From Cellvibrio sp. KY-GH-1 (GTDB taxonomy: Bacteria > Pseudomonadota > Gammaproteobacteria > Pseudomonadales > Cellvibrionaceae), in contig NZ_CP031728.1 in the NCBI RefSeq assembly GCF_008806975.1, forward strand, positions 3,679,501 through 3,743,500: DNA of 64,000 nucleotides, given 5' to 3'. The notes below the pieces were generated by a model. The model made no database searches, had not been told where the DNA came from, and worked only from the letters and a program-made list of their open reading frames with translations. Positions 53,827 through 63,782 of this stretch are shown one piece after another; within the stretch, counting starts at the first letter, position 1; each line of letters begins with the position of its first letter. The position numbers were made by a program, and so were the translations under genes.

Positions 53827-56766
53827 ATGAAAACTTCTGCAAGTTTTAACCGAAAGTTACTGTCCACCATCATCGCCGCCAGTGTTGCCACCACCGCCTT
53901 TGCCCAGGGGGATCAGGTTGAAGAAGTTGTGGTTACCGGCATCAAGGCATCCTTAACCAACTCCGTCAGCGTTAAACGCGACTCGGGCTCAGTAGTTGAC
54001 GCCATTAGCGCGGAAGACATTGGCAAACTGCCCGACACTACCATTGCCGACTCGCTGCAACGTGTTCCCGGTATCCAGATCCGTCGCAATGCGGGGGAAG
54101 GATCAACCGTTAACGTACGCGGTATGCCGCAAGTCAGTACCCTTCTGAATGGTGAACAATTCCTGAGTGCGGGTTCAATTACCACCGCGCAACCAGACTT
54201 CACCGATATCCCGGCAGAATTGCTGTCGCGTGTGGACGTAGTGAAATCCGCCCAGGCTTCAACCCTGGCCGCCGGTGTTGCCGGTACTATCGACCTGAAA
54301 ACCCGCCGCCCTTTTGACCTTGATGATGGCTGGACATTTGCCGGTGCCGCTGAAGGCTCACAGGGCAAATACACTGATGACGATATCGGCCACAAAATTT
54401 CCGGTTTCGCTGGCTTTAACAACGGCGATAACTTCGGCGCCCTGCTCAGCGTTTCCAACTCCAAGGCCACCCTCGCGAACTTCCGCTACGGCATGTACAG
54501 CGACTGGTGGTTCCGCGGTTACAACGAGAATGGCGACTGGCCGGGCCAAGGTACTGCTTCCGACCTGACAGGCGACGGCGACACCAATGACCAGGTATTT
54601 GGCACCATCGATTACGGTGTGACCAACCGTACCGCCGAGCGCGAGCGCACCGGCATTTCCGGCACCGCACAATTCCAGGTAAACGACAGCGTTGAGCTGG
54701 TTGCCGATGTGTTCTACACCAAGATGGACCAGGGCGATTATGTAAATGGCCTGATTGCGGACAACTCCTGGGCCCAATATGACTGGGTAAATCCGGATTT
54801 GAATACCCTGGTTAACCGCGGCAAGGCTGTGGGCGGCAATGGCAAAGACTTCTACACCTCATCCGTAACCAATTTGGAAGCTCTGCGCGTTATCGCCAAA
54901 AGCGAAACCCAAATGGACGACCGCGAGTCCCTGAACTTCAACCTGCAAGCCAATATCGATTTCACGGATAACTTCAGCGGGAAAGTGCGCTACGCCCATG
55001 GCAATGCCACCAACGACCACACCAGCAGCTTTGCCGATGCGCTGATCACCAGCGGTATGCAATCTGGCTTGCAAACCAGCTATGGCGGCGTAAAAGCACC
55101 CGTTAACCCGGGTGGTTACGGCCCTAACGGTGAACGTGTACCCGTAGTCGCCGATTTCTCAGGTGAACATCCGAGCATCCAATACCCACAAGGCTTTGGC
55201 CAGGACATCGACAGCTACGGCCTGGTATCTGCGTTCTCCCATCAAAACCGCGATGAAGAATCTACCTTGGACGTGTTCCGTTTCGACGGTACATATCAGT
55301 TTGATGATGGGGTAAAAGTAGATTTCGGCTACCGTTTTGGCGATCGTGAAATCGAGCGCAACCAATATGACCTGATCGCACCATTCACGGTAAAAGACGC
55401 GAGCGGCAACAATGTCACCGTCTATTCCAAATGGAAAGACTCAGGAATTCCCGGCGTTTCTGGCGGCGACACCATTGCCAAAACCTTCACCTTTTCGGAG
55501 CTGCAAGACTCGGGTTACATCCATCAGGTAAGCGACTTTGGCCCGGCAAGTGACGGCAATAGCTATTACTTCATCAATCCTAAAGCGATGAAAAATGCAT
55601 TTGCCTTCCACGAAGCCCTGTATCCGGGCAACGTGAAGCAAAAAGACGGCGCACAGAGCTATACCGTTGAAGACCAAACCCAAACTTTCTACTTCCAGGG
55701 TTCGTTTGAAGGGGAAGCCGGCCTGCCCTATCAGGCTAACTTCGGCATGCAGTACATTGAAACCAGTCTGGATATCACCCAGTTCATTCCATCGGTTGAT
55801 ACCACCAAAGTGACCGTCAACGGCACCGTGTACCCGGCGCTGGATGGCGTTGCACCGACGATCGCCAGCAGCGATGTGGTTGAGCGCACTTTCAATGACT
55901 TCCTGCCGCGTTTCAATATTGCTTTTGATACCACCGATGACACCAAGCTGCGTCTGGCTTACTCAAAAACCATGACTCAACTGGACGCTAACGATCTGGG
56001 TCTGGGGCGCACCTACACCACCAATAACAACCCTGAACTGGGTGTGTTCCAGGTGGTGAGCGCCTCACAAAACGGCAACCCGAATATGGAGCCTTGGCGT
56101 GCGGATAATTATGACCTGAGCTACGAGTGGTACTTCAGCGATAGCGGCATGGTCAGCCTGGGTGCATTCCGTGTGGATGTAGAAACTTCTATTGCCACCA
56201 CGACCGTGCAAATTCCAACTGTCGCGGATTCCGATGGCGTTAACCGCAGGCCCGGCGAAACGATCGACCTGACGACGCGTGACAACACCGACGGTGGAGT
56301 GGTGAAAGGTTTGGAGCTGGGCTACCAACAAGCCTTCGACTTCCTGCCGGGTGCATGGAGCGGTTTGGGTACTACCATCAACTACACCTTCACTGACGGT
56401 ACTGGTGGCGAGAAAGACTTCTACGGCAAAACCATGCCAATGGCCGACAACTCTGAAAACCAGATTAACGCTGTAGTGTGGTACGAGTATGAGCAATGGC
56501 AAGCGCGTGTTGCCTACAACTATCGCAGTGAGCGCTTCATTGGTCGCGCCTGGAATGACGGTAGCCCGGCGGCCTGGTGGCAAGCACCAACCACTTACGT
56601 GGATGCATCCGTCAGCTACGACATCAATGACAACCTGACTGTGTACTTGCAAGGCACCAACATCACCGAAGAGTACGAAGAAACTTACATGCAATGGGAA
56701 GACGTAGTGGTTAACCAAAACGTGTATGAAGCTCGTTACACCCTGGGTGTACGCGCCAAGTTCTAA
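53827..56766 (+). CDS. TonB-dependent receptor (carbohydrate type)
   Basis: 979-residue outer-membrane transporter. Signal peptide KLLSTIIAASVATTAFA, a TonB-box-like VEEVVVTG, plug domain (SVVDAISAEDIGKLPDTTIADSLQRVPGIQI, VNVRGM, LNGEQF) and a long beta-barrel ending in ...YTLGVRAKF with the terminal Phe. The layout is that of the TonB-Xanth-Caul group, which import oligosaccharides. ATG 53827 has GAGG upstream. LacI-type operators upstream and halogenase-like genes downstream support a carbohydrate-induced locus. Confidence 0.95.
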   Translation: MKTSASFNRKLLSTIIAASVATTAFAQGDQVEEVVVTGIKASLTNSVSVKRDSGSVVDAISAEDIGKLPDTTIADSLQRVPGIQIRRNAGEGSTVNVRGMPQVSTLLNGEQFLSAGSITTAQPDFTDIPAELLSRVDVVKSAQASTLAAGVAGTIDLKTRRPFDLDDGWTFAGAAEGSQGKYTDDDIGHKISGFAGFNNGDNFGALLSVSNSKATLANFRYGMYSDWWFRGYNENGDWPGQGTASDLTGDGDTNDQVFGTIDYGVTNRTAERERTGISGTAQFQVNDSVELVADVFYTKMDQGDYVNGLIADNSWAQYDWVNPDLNTLVNRGKAVGGNGKDFYTSSVTNLEALRVIAKSETQMDDRESLNFNLQANIDFTDNFSGKVRYAHGNATNDHTSSFADALITSGMQSGLQTSYGGVKAPVNPGGYGPNGERVPVVADFSGEHPSIQYPQGFGQDIDSYGLVSAFSHQNRDEESTLDVFRFDGTYQFDDGVKVDFGYRFGDREIERNQYDLIAPFTVKDASGNNVTVYSKWKDSGIPGVSGGDTIAKTFTFSELQDSGYIHQVSDFGPASDGNSYYFINPKAMKNAFAFHEALYPGNVKQKDGAQSYTVEDQTQTFYFQGSFEGEAGLPYQANFGMQYIETSLDITQFIPSVDTTKVTVNGTVYPALDGVAPTIASSDVVERTFNDFLPRFNIAFDTTDDTKLRLAYSKTMTQLDANDLGLGRTYTTNNNPELGVFQVVSASQNGNPNMEPWRADNYDLSYEWYFSDSGMVSLGAFRVDVETSIATTTVQIPTVADSDGVNRRPGETIDLTTRDNTDGGVVKGLELGYQQAFDFLPGAWSGLGTTINYTFTDGTGGEKDFYGKTMPMADNSENQINAVVWYEYEQWQARVAYNYRSERFIGRAWNDGSPAAWWQAPTTYVDASVSYDINDNLTVYLQGTNITEEYEETYMQWEDVVVNQNVYEARYTLGVRAKF

Positions 56767-56818
56767 GTATGACCGGGGGAAGGAATTCCCCCAACTGATG
56801 ATCTCCTCTCCTTTGTTC

Positions 56819-56842
56819 GCCCCGCTACGGCGGGGCTTTTTT
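56819..56842 (+). terminator. Terminator after TonB receptor
   Basis: GCCCCGC-TACG-GCGGGGC followed by TTTTTT. Confidence 0.92.
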
Positions 56843-56902
56843 CTGCGCACTTGAATAGCTACGTCTTTATCAATCACGTTAATTCGCACAACAAGGCGTG
56901 AC

Positions 56903-57265
56903 CTACGGCGCCCAAAATAATGCCAAGATGTAATCAGAATAAATCAGCGCTATCCCACCCAAGCCGGTGTAAATTAAAAAGTAAATTCCATATTTAGCAT
57001 CCTCAACACTTACATTTTCGCGCAGTACCTTTGTAGAAAATTGTACAGAGCAGATAGCTAAAACACCAAATCCAAAAATAGTTAAGGCAACCATCAAAAA
57101 ACCAAACTCCAGGAATCTACTGTTTAGAAAAGCATCCGCGACAGAACAACCCACGCCAAGCAGCAATGCAATGAAAAAATAACTACCGACAACAACCTTT
57201 TTAAAAAATTTAAAAGGAAATGCGGGATAAATATGATTTTCAACATAAGATTTCAAAGAGGTCAC
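56903..57265 (-). CDS. Small membrane protein downstream of halogenase 1
   Basis: 120 residues with three to four membrane segments (VVVGSYFFIALLLGVGCSVADAF; FGFLMVALTIFGFGVLAICSV; YGIYFLIYTGLGGIALIYSDYILALF). Not recognised. GTG start eleven bases after the halogenase stop with AAGG upstream, so it is likely co-transcribed with that gene. Confidence 0.65.
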   Translation of the reverse strand: MTSLKSYVENHIYPAFPFKFFKKVVVGSYFFIALLLGVGCSVADAFLNSRFLEFGFLMVALTIFGFGVLAICSVQFSTKVLRENVSVEDAKYGIYFLIYTGLGGIALIYSDYILALFWAP

Positions 57266-57276
57266 AACTTATTACC

Positions 57277-58797
57277 TTACTCTGTGTAGACGGGAAAATT
57301 GCTTGCTAATTTTTCCAAATACCAGCGATGATCCGAAAAATTCAGCGTGCAGCGGCGTAAAAAATTATCCATTGCAGGCAAATCAAAACGTGCTTCTTCG
57401 GCGGTTGGTTTACGCACTTGCTCTGCCTTGGGCAAAATGCCCATGCCCGCCAAAATGCAATACCAGGAGGGTGCCGGGTAATAGCTGGAAATATTCAGTC
57501 GCTGTACTTCTGCCGCCAAATCTTTTCCCGCAAACCAGCTGCTATAGAGTTCCAACATGGTTTGCGATACATCCTGCTGATCGGCAGTGTTAGCGCGCCA
57601 GTATTCAGTGTCGGTGCGTGAACTGGTTTTGTAATGGGTAACTATGTAGTCGCGCACACCATCAAAATGGCCATTGATGCGTTGATTAAATTCGGTGCGG
57701 TAGCGATCGGTAAATTCACCGCGGGTAAAATCCTCCGCAAAAATTGCTATGGTTTGCTGCACTAAAAATAATGCAGTTGCCTCCAGCGGCTCAATAAACC
57801 CTTGCGACAAACCGACCGCCAAACAATTTTTTACCCAGTGCTCCCGCACGCGACCAATGTTCATTTTTAAATGACGCACCGGAATATCAGCGTCCAGTAA
57901 TCCCAAGCGTGCACGCAATTCGTGTTCGGCTTCATCGGCGGAACAAAATTGCGAGCTATATACATAGCCATTGCCGTAGCGATTGGTTAATGGAATCTTC
58001 CAGGCCCAGCCATTGTTTAATGCAGTGGAAACAGTTTCCGAGGGAATTTTTTCGCCGATATCCGAGGGCATGGCGACCGCCGCATCATTCAATAAATTAT
58101 TACGGTAACTCACAAAGGGTGTCTGCAAGGTTTTTTGCAACAGCAAACTGGCAAACCCGGTGCAATCGACGAAAAAATCGGCGGCATGAACGTCGCCAGT
58201 ATCCGATACGACCGCAACAATATTGCCTGCATCATCTTGCTGTACCTGCACAACATGGCAGACGCGATGGACAACGCCGCGCGCAATGGCTTTTTTGCGC
58301 AGGAATTGGCCGAGCAAAACAGCATCAAAGTGATAGCCATAGTGAACATCAAAGGGGAAATTTTCCGGCGCGACCGGCGCGAGACATTCGCGCGCGATGC
58401 GCGATGCAATAAAAAAACGATCGGGATGGGCATAAAGATCAGCACCGCGCAAGCGCGTCTGCACATTATGCATAAACATAGGCAAGGTCTGGCGATCCAG
58501 TGCGGCAGAAAACGGATGGAAATAGCGCTCATAACCTGCGCGCGTCGACCAGTTTTCAAAACTGATGCCGCATTTGTAGGTGGCGTTGCACTCAGGCATC
58601 CACTCGGCCTCGGCAATGCCCAGCAAATCAAAAAATACTTTCAGCGCAGGTGTAGACCCCTCACCCACGCCGATAATCCCCACCTCGGGCGATTCCAGTA
58701 ATTCAATTTGGAACCCCTGGGTATTCCACTGGCGCGCCATAATCAGCGCACTCATCCAGCCCGCGGTACCTCCACCGACAATCACTATTTTTTTCAT
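57277..58797 (-). CDS. Flavin-dependent tryptophan halogenase-like protein 1
   Basis: 506 residues. FAD-binding KIVIVGGGTAGWMSALIMA; GVGEGSTPALKVF; the catalytic lysine in TYKCGISFENW; the halogenase hallmark WxWxIP as WAWKIPLTNRYGNG; and IEPLEATALFLV, where relatives have E-S-T. Members next to TonB receptors are common in carbohydrate loci, with unknown true substrates; chlorination of free tryptophan is unproven for them. It is the most divergent of the four copies here and heads an operon with the small membrane protein. Confidence 0.9.
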   Translation of the reverse strand: MKKIVIVGGGTAGWMSALIMARQWNTQGFQIELLESPEVGIIGVGEGSTPALKVFFDLLGIAEAEWMPECNATYKCGISFENWSTRAGYERYFHPFSAALDRQTLPMFMHNVQTRLRGADLYAHPDRFFIASRIARECLAPVAPENFPFDVHYGYHFDAVLLGQFLRKKAIARGVVHRVCHVVQVQQDDAGNIVAVVSDTGDVHAADFFVDCTGFASLLLQKTLQTPFVSYRNNLLNDAAVAMPSDIGEKIPSETVSTALNNGWAWKIPLTNRYGNGYVYSSQFCSADEAEHELRARLGLLDADIPVRHLKMNIGRVREHWVKNCLAVGLSQGFIEPLEATALFLVQQTIAIFAEDFTRGEFTDRYRTEFNQRINGHFDGVRDYIVTHYKTSSRTDTEYWRANTADQQDVSQTMLELYSSWFAGKDLAAEVQRLNISSYYPAPSWYCILAGMGILPKAEQVRKPTAEEARFDLPAMDNFLRRCTLNFSDHRWYLEKLASNFPVYTE

Positions 58798-59094
58798 ACG
58801 ATTTCTGTAGCATTTTAAATGTGGCCAGTGACCACAGGTTTATGAAATGCCCGCTGTTTTATTCGCTATAATTTTTTTACATTTTCCCACAGTCACAGAC
58901 CAAACAACAATCACACTTTAGCTTTATTAAATTTCGCTATCGCACAGCGGGGCCCGACTTATACCAATCATTATTTTTGCCCATCCAGTCAGACATTCGG
59001 CTATGATGCAAACTCATCAGGCCACGCAGATGGCCAACAACTCTAGCGCGACTCCCGATAAAAACGGTAACAACTTTTCGCAGGAACCCACGTA
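58798..59094. promoter_or_regulatory. Divergent region between halogenases 1 and 2
   Basis: 297 bases holding both promoters. AT-rich around 58860-58940. No LacI-type ACGT palindrome like those at 53476 and 53680 is evident. Confidence 0.35.
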
Positions 59095-60627
59095 ATGTCG
59101 CACCCATCAGCTCAACATACGCCCATTCGAAAAATAGTCATTGTCGGCGGCGGTACTGCCGGATGGATGGCAGCAGCCAGCCTCTCGCGTTTTGCCCAAG
59201 GCAGGTCTCTGGACATTACCCTGATCGAATCCACTACCATAGGCACTGTGGGTGTCGGCGAAGCAACCATTCCCAGCATTGTTCAGTTCAATAATTCTGT
59301 CGGCCTTGATGAATTGGAATTCATTCGTGCAACCCGCGCCAGCTTTAAATTGGGTATTCAATTTGAAAATTGGCATAAACAGGGCAGTCAATTTTTCCAC
59401 CCTTTTGCTGATTACGGTATTAATTTCAATGGTGTTGAATTCCAGCATTATTTCTATCGCTTGAAAAAAAATAATCCCACTGCAGATTTGCATGATTACT
59501 CGATTGGAACGCAACTCGCCAAACACAATAATTTCGCCCAGCCGCAAGAAAACCCCAACAATCCTTTGGCGGATTTCTCGTATGCGTATCATTTTGATGC
59601 CTCACTCTATGCGAAGGTGATGCGTGAACTGTCTATTTCCCGTGGCGTTACCCACATCGACCAAAAAATTGAAAAAGTAAACCTACGCAACGCTGATGGT
59701 TTTATTGAGTCGGTGCTGCTGGATAATGGAGAACTGATTGCGGGCGATTTATTTATTGATTGCACTGGCTTCAAAGGTTTATTAATTGAAGAGACACTGA
59801 ATACGGGTTACGAAGACTGGCAACAATGGCTGTTGTGTGATGGCGCTGTTGCCGTGCAATCGCTAAACACCAATGAGCCCACACCTTACACTCGCGTGAC
59901 TGCATTGGATGCCGGTTGGATGTGGAAAATTCCACTGCAACATCGCACGGGTAACGGCTATGTGTTTTGCAGCCGTTTCCTTGACAAGGCCCAAGCTGAA
60001 GAGACTCTCTTACAACGCATCAGCGGACATCCGATTACCACACCCAAACCCTTTGCCTTTAAAGCCGGTCGCCGCAAAAAAGTCTGGAATAAAAATTGTT
60101 ATGCTCTGGGCCTGGCGTCCGGCTTTATTGAACCATTGGAAAGCACCAGCATTTCATTAATCCAGACTGGCATCACTCACTTGCTAACATTCTTTCCGGA
60201 TATGTCATTTGACCCAGCCATGATTGCCGAAGTGAACCGGCGCCACCAGCACGAAATGGAGCGTATTCGCGATTTTATTGTGCTGCATTACAAACTCACG
60301 CAACGCACTGATACCGAATTCTGGCGCTATTGCCAAGCAATGGAAATTCCGGAAAGCCTTGCCCATAAAATTGAACTGTTTAAGAGCAGTGGCCACATTT
60401 TACAGCACGAACCTGAAGCCTTTGAGAGATCCAGTTGGTTGAGTATTTATCACGGATTTGGAATTGTTCCTGCGCGAACCGATAACCGCATCGATCATTT
60501 TAGCGATGAGACTATCGCCGCCCAGCTAGCGAAAATAAAGCAAACTCTCGACCAGGCAGGAAGAAGCGCAACTAGCCATGCAGAATTTATTCGCCGGCAT
60601 TGTGTTGCGCCGGATTTTGAACACTAA
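59095..60627 (+). CDS. Flavin-dependent tryptophan halogenase-like protein 2
   Basis: 510 residues: KIVIVGGGTAGWMAAASLS, GVGEATIPSIVQFN, catalytic lysine in SFKLGIQFENW, FIDCTGFKGLLIEETL, WMWKIPLQHRTGNGYVF and GFIEPLESTSISLI. All halogenase key residues are kept. Only copy on the plus strand; its stop overlaps by four bases the stop of the convergent copy 3. Confidence 0.92.
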   Translation: MSHPSAQHTPIRKIVIVGGGTAGWMAAASLSRFAQGRSLDITLIESTTIGTVGVGEATIPSIVQFNNSVGLDELEFIRATRASFKLGIQFENWHKQGSQFFHPFADYGINFNGVEFQHYFYRLKKNNPTADLHDYSIGTQLAKHNNFAQPQENPNNPLADFSYAYHFDASLYAKVMRELSISRGVTHIDQKIEKVNLRNADGFIESVLLDNGELIAGDLFIDCTGFKGLLIEETLNTGYEDWQQWLLCDGAVAVQSLNTNEPTPYTRVTALDAGWMWKIPLQHRTGNGYVFCSRFLDKAQAEETLLQRISGHPITTPKPFAFKAGRRKKVWNKNCYALGLASGFIEPLESTSISLIQTGITHLLTFFPDMSFDPAMIAEVNRRHQHEMERIRDFIVLHYKLTQRTDTEFWRYCQAMEIPESLAHKIELFKSSGHILQHEPEAFERSSWLSIYHGFGIVPARTDNRIDHFSDETIAAQLAKIKQTLDQAGRSATSHAEFIRRHCVAPDFEH

Positions 60628-62138
60628 CTCTGTTTCGCCGGGCAATGCTGGCGAAGAAATTCGCCATGCGACGGCAGCTTCATCACCGTAGCGCGAATTG
60701 CGTTAGCGCCTTGCTTGAGTGATTGCCCTAACTTTTGGCTGTCCAATGCATCAACCAGCGGATGATATGTTTCAGGGCGAATATTCATTCCCTCTAAAAT
60801 GGAATACCAGCTGTCTGCCCCAAACAGATTTTCCGGGTGATGTTGCAATTGCCCGCGATGGCGAAACTGATTAATTTTTTCACGCAAACTTTCAGGAATT
60901 TCCATTGTCTGGCACCAGCGCCAAAATGCGGTGTCGCCACGCTGGGTGGTGCAGTAATGCAAAATGACAAAATCGCGAATTTCCATATAGTCGCGGGCAA
61001 TATCGCAATTAAATTGTTGCTCCAAAAATGATGCAAAATGTTTATCGGGAAAGTTACGAATGAAATGCACCAAGGTCCGATAAACCAAATGAATCGCAGT
61101 AGATTCCAGTGGCTCAATAAATCCCGACGCCAGCCCCAACGCCAAACAGTTTTTGTACCAAATTTTTTCGCGCATACCACTTACAAAAGGAATTATGCGC
61201 GGCTCATTAATCAGATCACCTTTAATAACACTCATTAAAGTATTAATAGCTTCATCGTCAGAACAATAATCGCTGGCAAACACATATCCATTACCAGTGC
61301 GATGCTGCAATGGAATTTTCCAGCTCCAACCCGCGGCACGTGCAGAAGCAATGGTATACGCAAGCGGATCACCCGCATTTTCCGTTTGCACGGCAACGGC
61401 GCGATTACAGGGCAAGTAATTGGACCAATCGTCATAACCAACTTTCAAGGTTTCTGATATTAGCAGCCCTTTAAAGCCGGTACAGTCGATAAAAAAATCA
61501 CTTTCAATCGTTTGACCATTCGCGAGTTGCACCGATTGAATAAATTTCCGCTCATCGGTTTGCACACTCTCTACGGTACTTTCAATACGCTGCACACCGC
61601 GTGCCAGGGTAATTTCTCGCATATGACGCGCGGCATAAGCTGCATCCAAATGCACGGCATAACCGTAACTGGCCAGCGGAGTTTTTGCCAATTGCATTTC
61701 CGTAATGAAGCGGTTTTCTTCCGACATAATTCCGGAAGGTGAATGATCTACCCAGCGTGTTGTATTGCCATCGGCCAAGGTTTTTAGCCAAATTTGATAA
61801 AACTCATGCCCGTCAATAGCGCGGCCAATCTTGCCAAAGGGATGGAGAAAATGGTGATTCTGTTGATACCAGTTTTCAAAACGGATACCTAATTTGATTG
61901 AGCCTGCCGTTGCTTGCATAAACTCTTTGGTATCCAGGCGAGCATCTTTCAAAAAAGCCATGAACGATGGCACAGTCGCCTCACCAACGCCGATAGTAGC
62001 TATATCGGCTGATTCGATTAAGGTTATTTTCGTGTTGCTGCCATGCAAAATATTGCTGAGCAAACTGGCTGCCATCCAACCCGCCGTACCACCACCAACA
62101 ATACAAATTGATCCCAGCGGATTTTCCGTTCGCTTCAT
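60624..62138 (-). CDS. Flavin-dependent tryptophan halogenase-like protein 3
   Basis: 504 residues: ICIVGGGTAGWMAASLLSNI, GVGEATVPSFMAFL, lysine in SIKLGIRFENW, WSWKIPLQHRTGNGYVFAS, GFIEPLESTAIHLV. Follows copy 4 after 12 bases, probably one operon on the minus strand. Confidence 0.92.
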   Translation of the reverse strand: MKRTENPLGSICIVGGGTAGWMAASLLSNILHGSNTKITLIESADIATIGVGEATVPSFMAFLKDARLDTKEFMQATAGSIKLGIRFENWYQQNHHFLHPFGKIGRAIDGHEFYQIWLKTLADGNTTRWVDHSPSGIMSEENRFITEMQLAKTPLASYGYAVHLDAAYAARHMREITLARGVQRIESTVESVQTDERKFIQSVQLANGQTIESDFFIDCTGFKGLLISETLKVGYDDWSNYLPCNRAVAVQTENAGDPLAYTIASARAAGWSWKIPLQHRTGNGYVFASDYCSDDEAINTLMSVIKGDLINEPRIIPFVSGMREKIWYKNCLALGLASGFIEPLESTAIHLVYRTLVHFIRNFPDKHFASFLEQQFNCDIARDYMEIRDFVILHYCTTQRGDTAFWRWCQTMEIPESLREKINQFRHRGQLQHHPENLFGADSWYSILEGMNIRPETYHPLVDALDSQKLGQSLKQGANAIRATVMKLPSHGEFLRQHCPAKQS

Positions 62139-62150
62139 AAATTGTTTGCC

Positions 62151-63665
62151 TTATGCCATGGACATCTTGCAATGCTGATCAATAAATTCCTGATGACTCG
62201 GCAAATCGGCAACGGCATTCGCTATCGAACTGCGCATAGCGGCCAAGCTTTGCTTGAGGTAATCGGCATTTAATCGGTCAACATTTTGGTTGTAAATTTT
62301 TGGATAGAGATTAAATCCGCTGTAAATTGCCAGCCAGGAATCTGGATGAAAAATCTCCCAGGGGTAATGTAACAAATCCCCTTGTTCACTATAGGCGGTA
62401 ATTTTTTGCTGTAACGGATCGGGCACTGCCATAGCTCGGCAATAACGCCAGAATTCTGAATCATCGCGTTGATTAAGCTTGTAATGCAGAATAATAAAAT
62501 CGCGAATACGCTCCCACTCAATAGCGGTCACTTGATTAAAGTGATCAATTTTTTCCTGATTAAAAAATGCATAAGGGAATGACCCGCAAATTTTTTCAAT
62601 CCCGGTTTCAATCAAGGCAATGCTGGTACTTTCCAGCGGCTCAAGGAATCCAGCAGCAAGGCCGAGCGCAATACAATTTTTATTCCAGGCCTGGGCGCGA
62701 CGCCCGGCAGTAAACTGGAATTTACGCGGCGCATGCAACACCTTGCCATCAATATGCTGTAACAGTGTCGCTTCCGCCTGCTCATCATCAATAAAATTAC
62801 TGGCATACACATGGCCATTACCCTGGCGATGCTGCAACGGAATTTTCCATTGCCAACCACTGCCATGGGCTATTGAAACGGTGCGTACCGCCGGCTCACC
62901 CACCAATTCCGATTGCACCGCCATAGCGCGGTCACACAGCAGCCATTGGCTCCAATCGATATAAGGTGTTTTTAAACTATCCGCAATTAGCAGCCCATTA
63001 AAACCTGTGCAATCAATAAATAGTTCGGCCGCAATATAGCGCTCGTCGTCCAACGTCAAACTGTCAATAAAGCCGGTATCCGGATGCAAATTAACCGAGG
63101 TGATTTTTGCATCTATGTGGGTAACGCCTTTTGTAAGCGCGTGTTCGCGCATCAATTTAGCAAATAGCGCGGCATCAAAATGCAATGCCCAATCAAAAAC
63201 AGATAACGGCGACGAAGGTCGCTCTGCTGGAAAAGTAAATTTATTCGCGCGCGCCATGGCAATACCCAGCGAATATTTCTCCAATTCCGCCGCGTCACCT
63301 GCCTGTTGTAACTTGAGCCAGTAATGATGGAAGCGAATGCCATTTGCTTCATGACCGAACAGGCCAAACGGATGGATAAACGACGTGTGCGGTTTATACC
63401 AATCCTTAAATTCAATCCCCAGTTTTACCGTGGCATTAGTCTTGCGCATCACTTCCATGTCATCCATTCCCAGTGACTGATAAAAACGGCGCAAGGTGGG
63501 GATAGTTGCTTCACCTACGCCCACAGTACCTATCACACTGGATTCAATGACCGTTATACGAATATCAGTTTTGGAAAAATGCTGGCTAAGTTTGGCAGCC
63601 GCCATCCAGCCTGCGGTACCACCACCGGCGATCACTATGGATTTAACTTGATAATTACTATTCAC
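62151..63665 (-). CDS. Flavin-dependent tryptophan halogenase-like protein 4
   Basis: 504 residues: SIVIAGGGTAGWMAAAKLS, GVGEATIPTLRRFYQSLGMD, lysine in TVKLGIEFKDW, WQWKIPLQHRQGNGHVYAS, GFLEPLESTSIALI. GTG 63665 has GGAG five bases upstream; the frame open to 63710 would run into the terminator stem and is rejected. Lies downstream of the second TonB receptor. Confidence 0.92.
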   Translation of the reverse strand: MNSNYQVKSIVIAGGGTAGWMAAAKLSQHFSKTDIRITVIESSVIGTVGVGEATIPTLRRFYQSLGMDDMEVMRKTNATVKLGIEFKDWYKPHTSFIHPFGLFGHEANGIRFHHYWLKLQQAGDAAELEKYSLGIAMARANKFTFPAERPSSPLSVFDWALHFDAALFAKLMREHALTKGVTHIDAKITSVNLHPDTGFIDSLTLDDERYIAAELFIDCTGFNGLLIADSLKTPYIDWSQWLLCDRAMAVQSELVGEPAVRTVSIAHGSGWQWKIPLQHRQGNGHVYASNFIDDEQAEATLLQHIDGKVLHAPRKFQFTAGRRAQAWNKNCIALGLAAGFLEPLESTSIALIETGIEKICGSFPYAFFNQEKIDHFNQVTAIEWERIRDFIILHYKLNQRDDSEFWRYCRAMAVPDPLQQKITAYSEQGDLLHYPWEIFHPDSWLAIYSGFNLYPKIYNQNVDRLNADYLKQSLAAMRSSIANAVADLPSHQEFIDQHCKMSMA

Positions 63666-63687
63666 AATGACTCCACATTTGAAGATG

Positions 63688-63734
63688 CGAACAAAAAACA
63701 ATAACGCCACGACGATTACTCGCCGTGGCGTTAT
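63688..63734 (-). terminator. Terminator of the second TonB receptor
   Basis: 11-bp perfect stem ATAACGCCACG / CGTGGCGTTAT; on the minus strand it is followed by TGTTTTTTGTT. It lies between the receptor stop (63783) and the halogenase 4 start. Confidence 0.85.
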
Positions 63735-63782
63735 CTTGCCTTAACTCAGGCTTGAGTTTCCAACCACTTATGAGTCAAGTGA

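Noticed and set aside
56065..56889. 274-residue minus-strand open frame inside the TonB receptor gene
   Set aside because: It is antisense to a well-conserved barrel region and has no domain of its own.
63666..63710. Upstream start of halogenase 4 at 63710
   Set aside because: It would begin inside the terminator stem of the preceding receptor gene; GTG 63665 has a good GGAG site.
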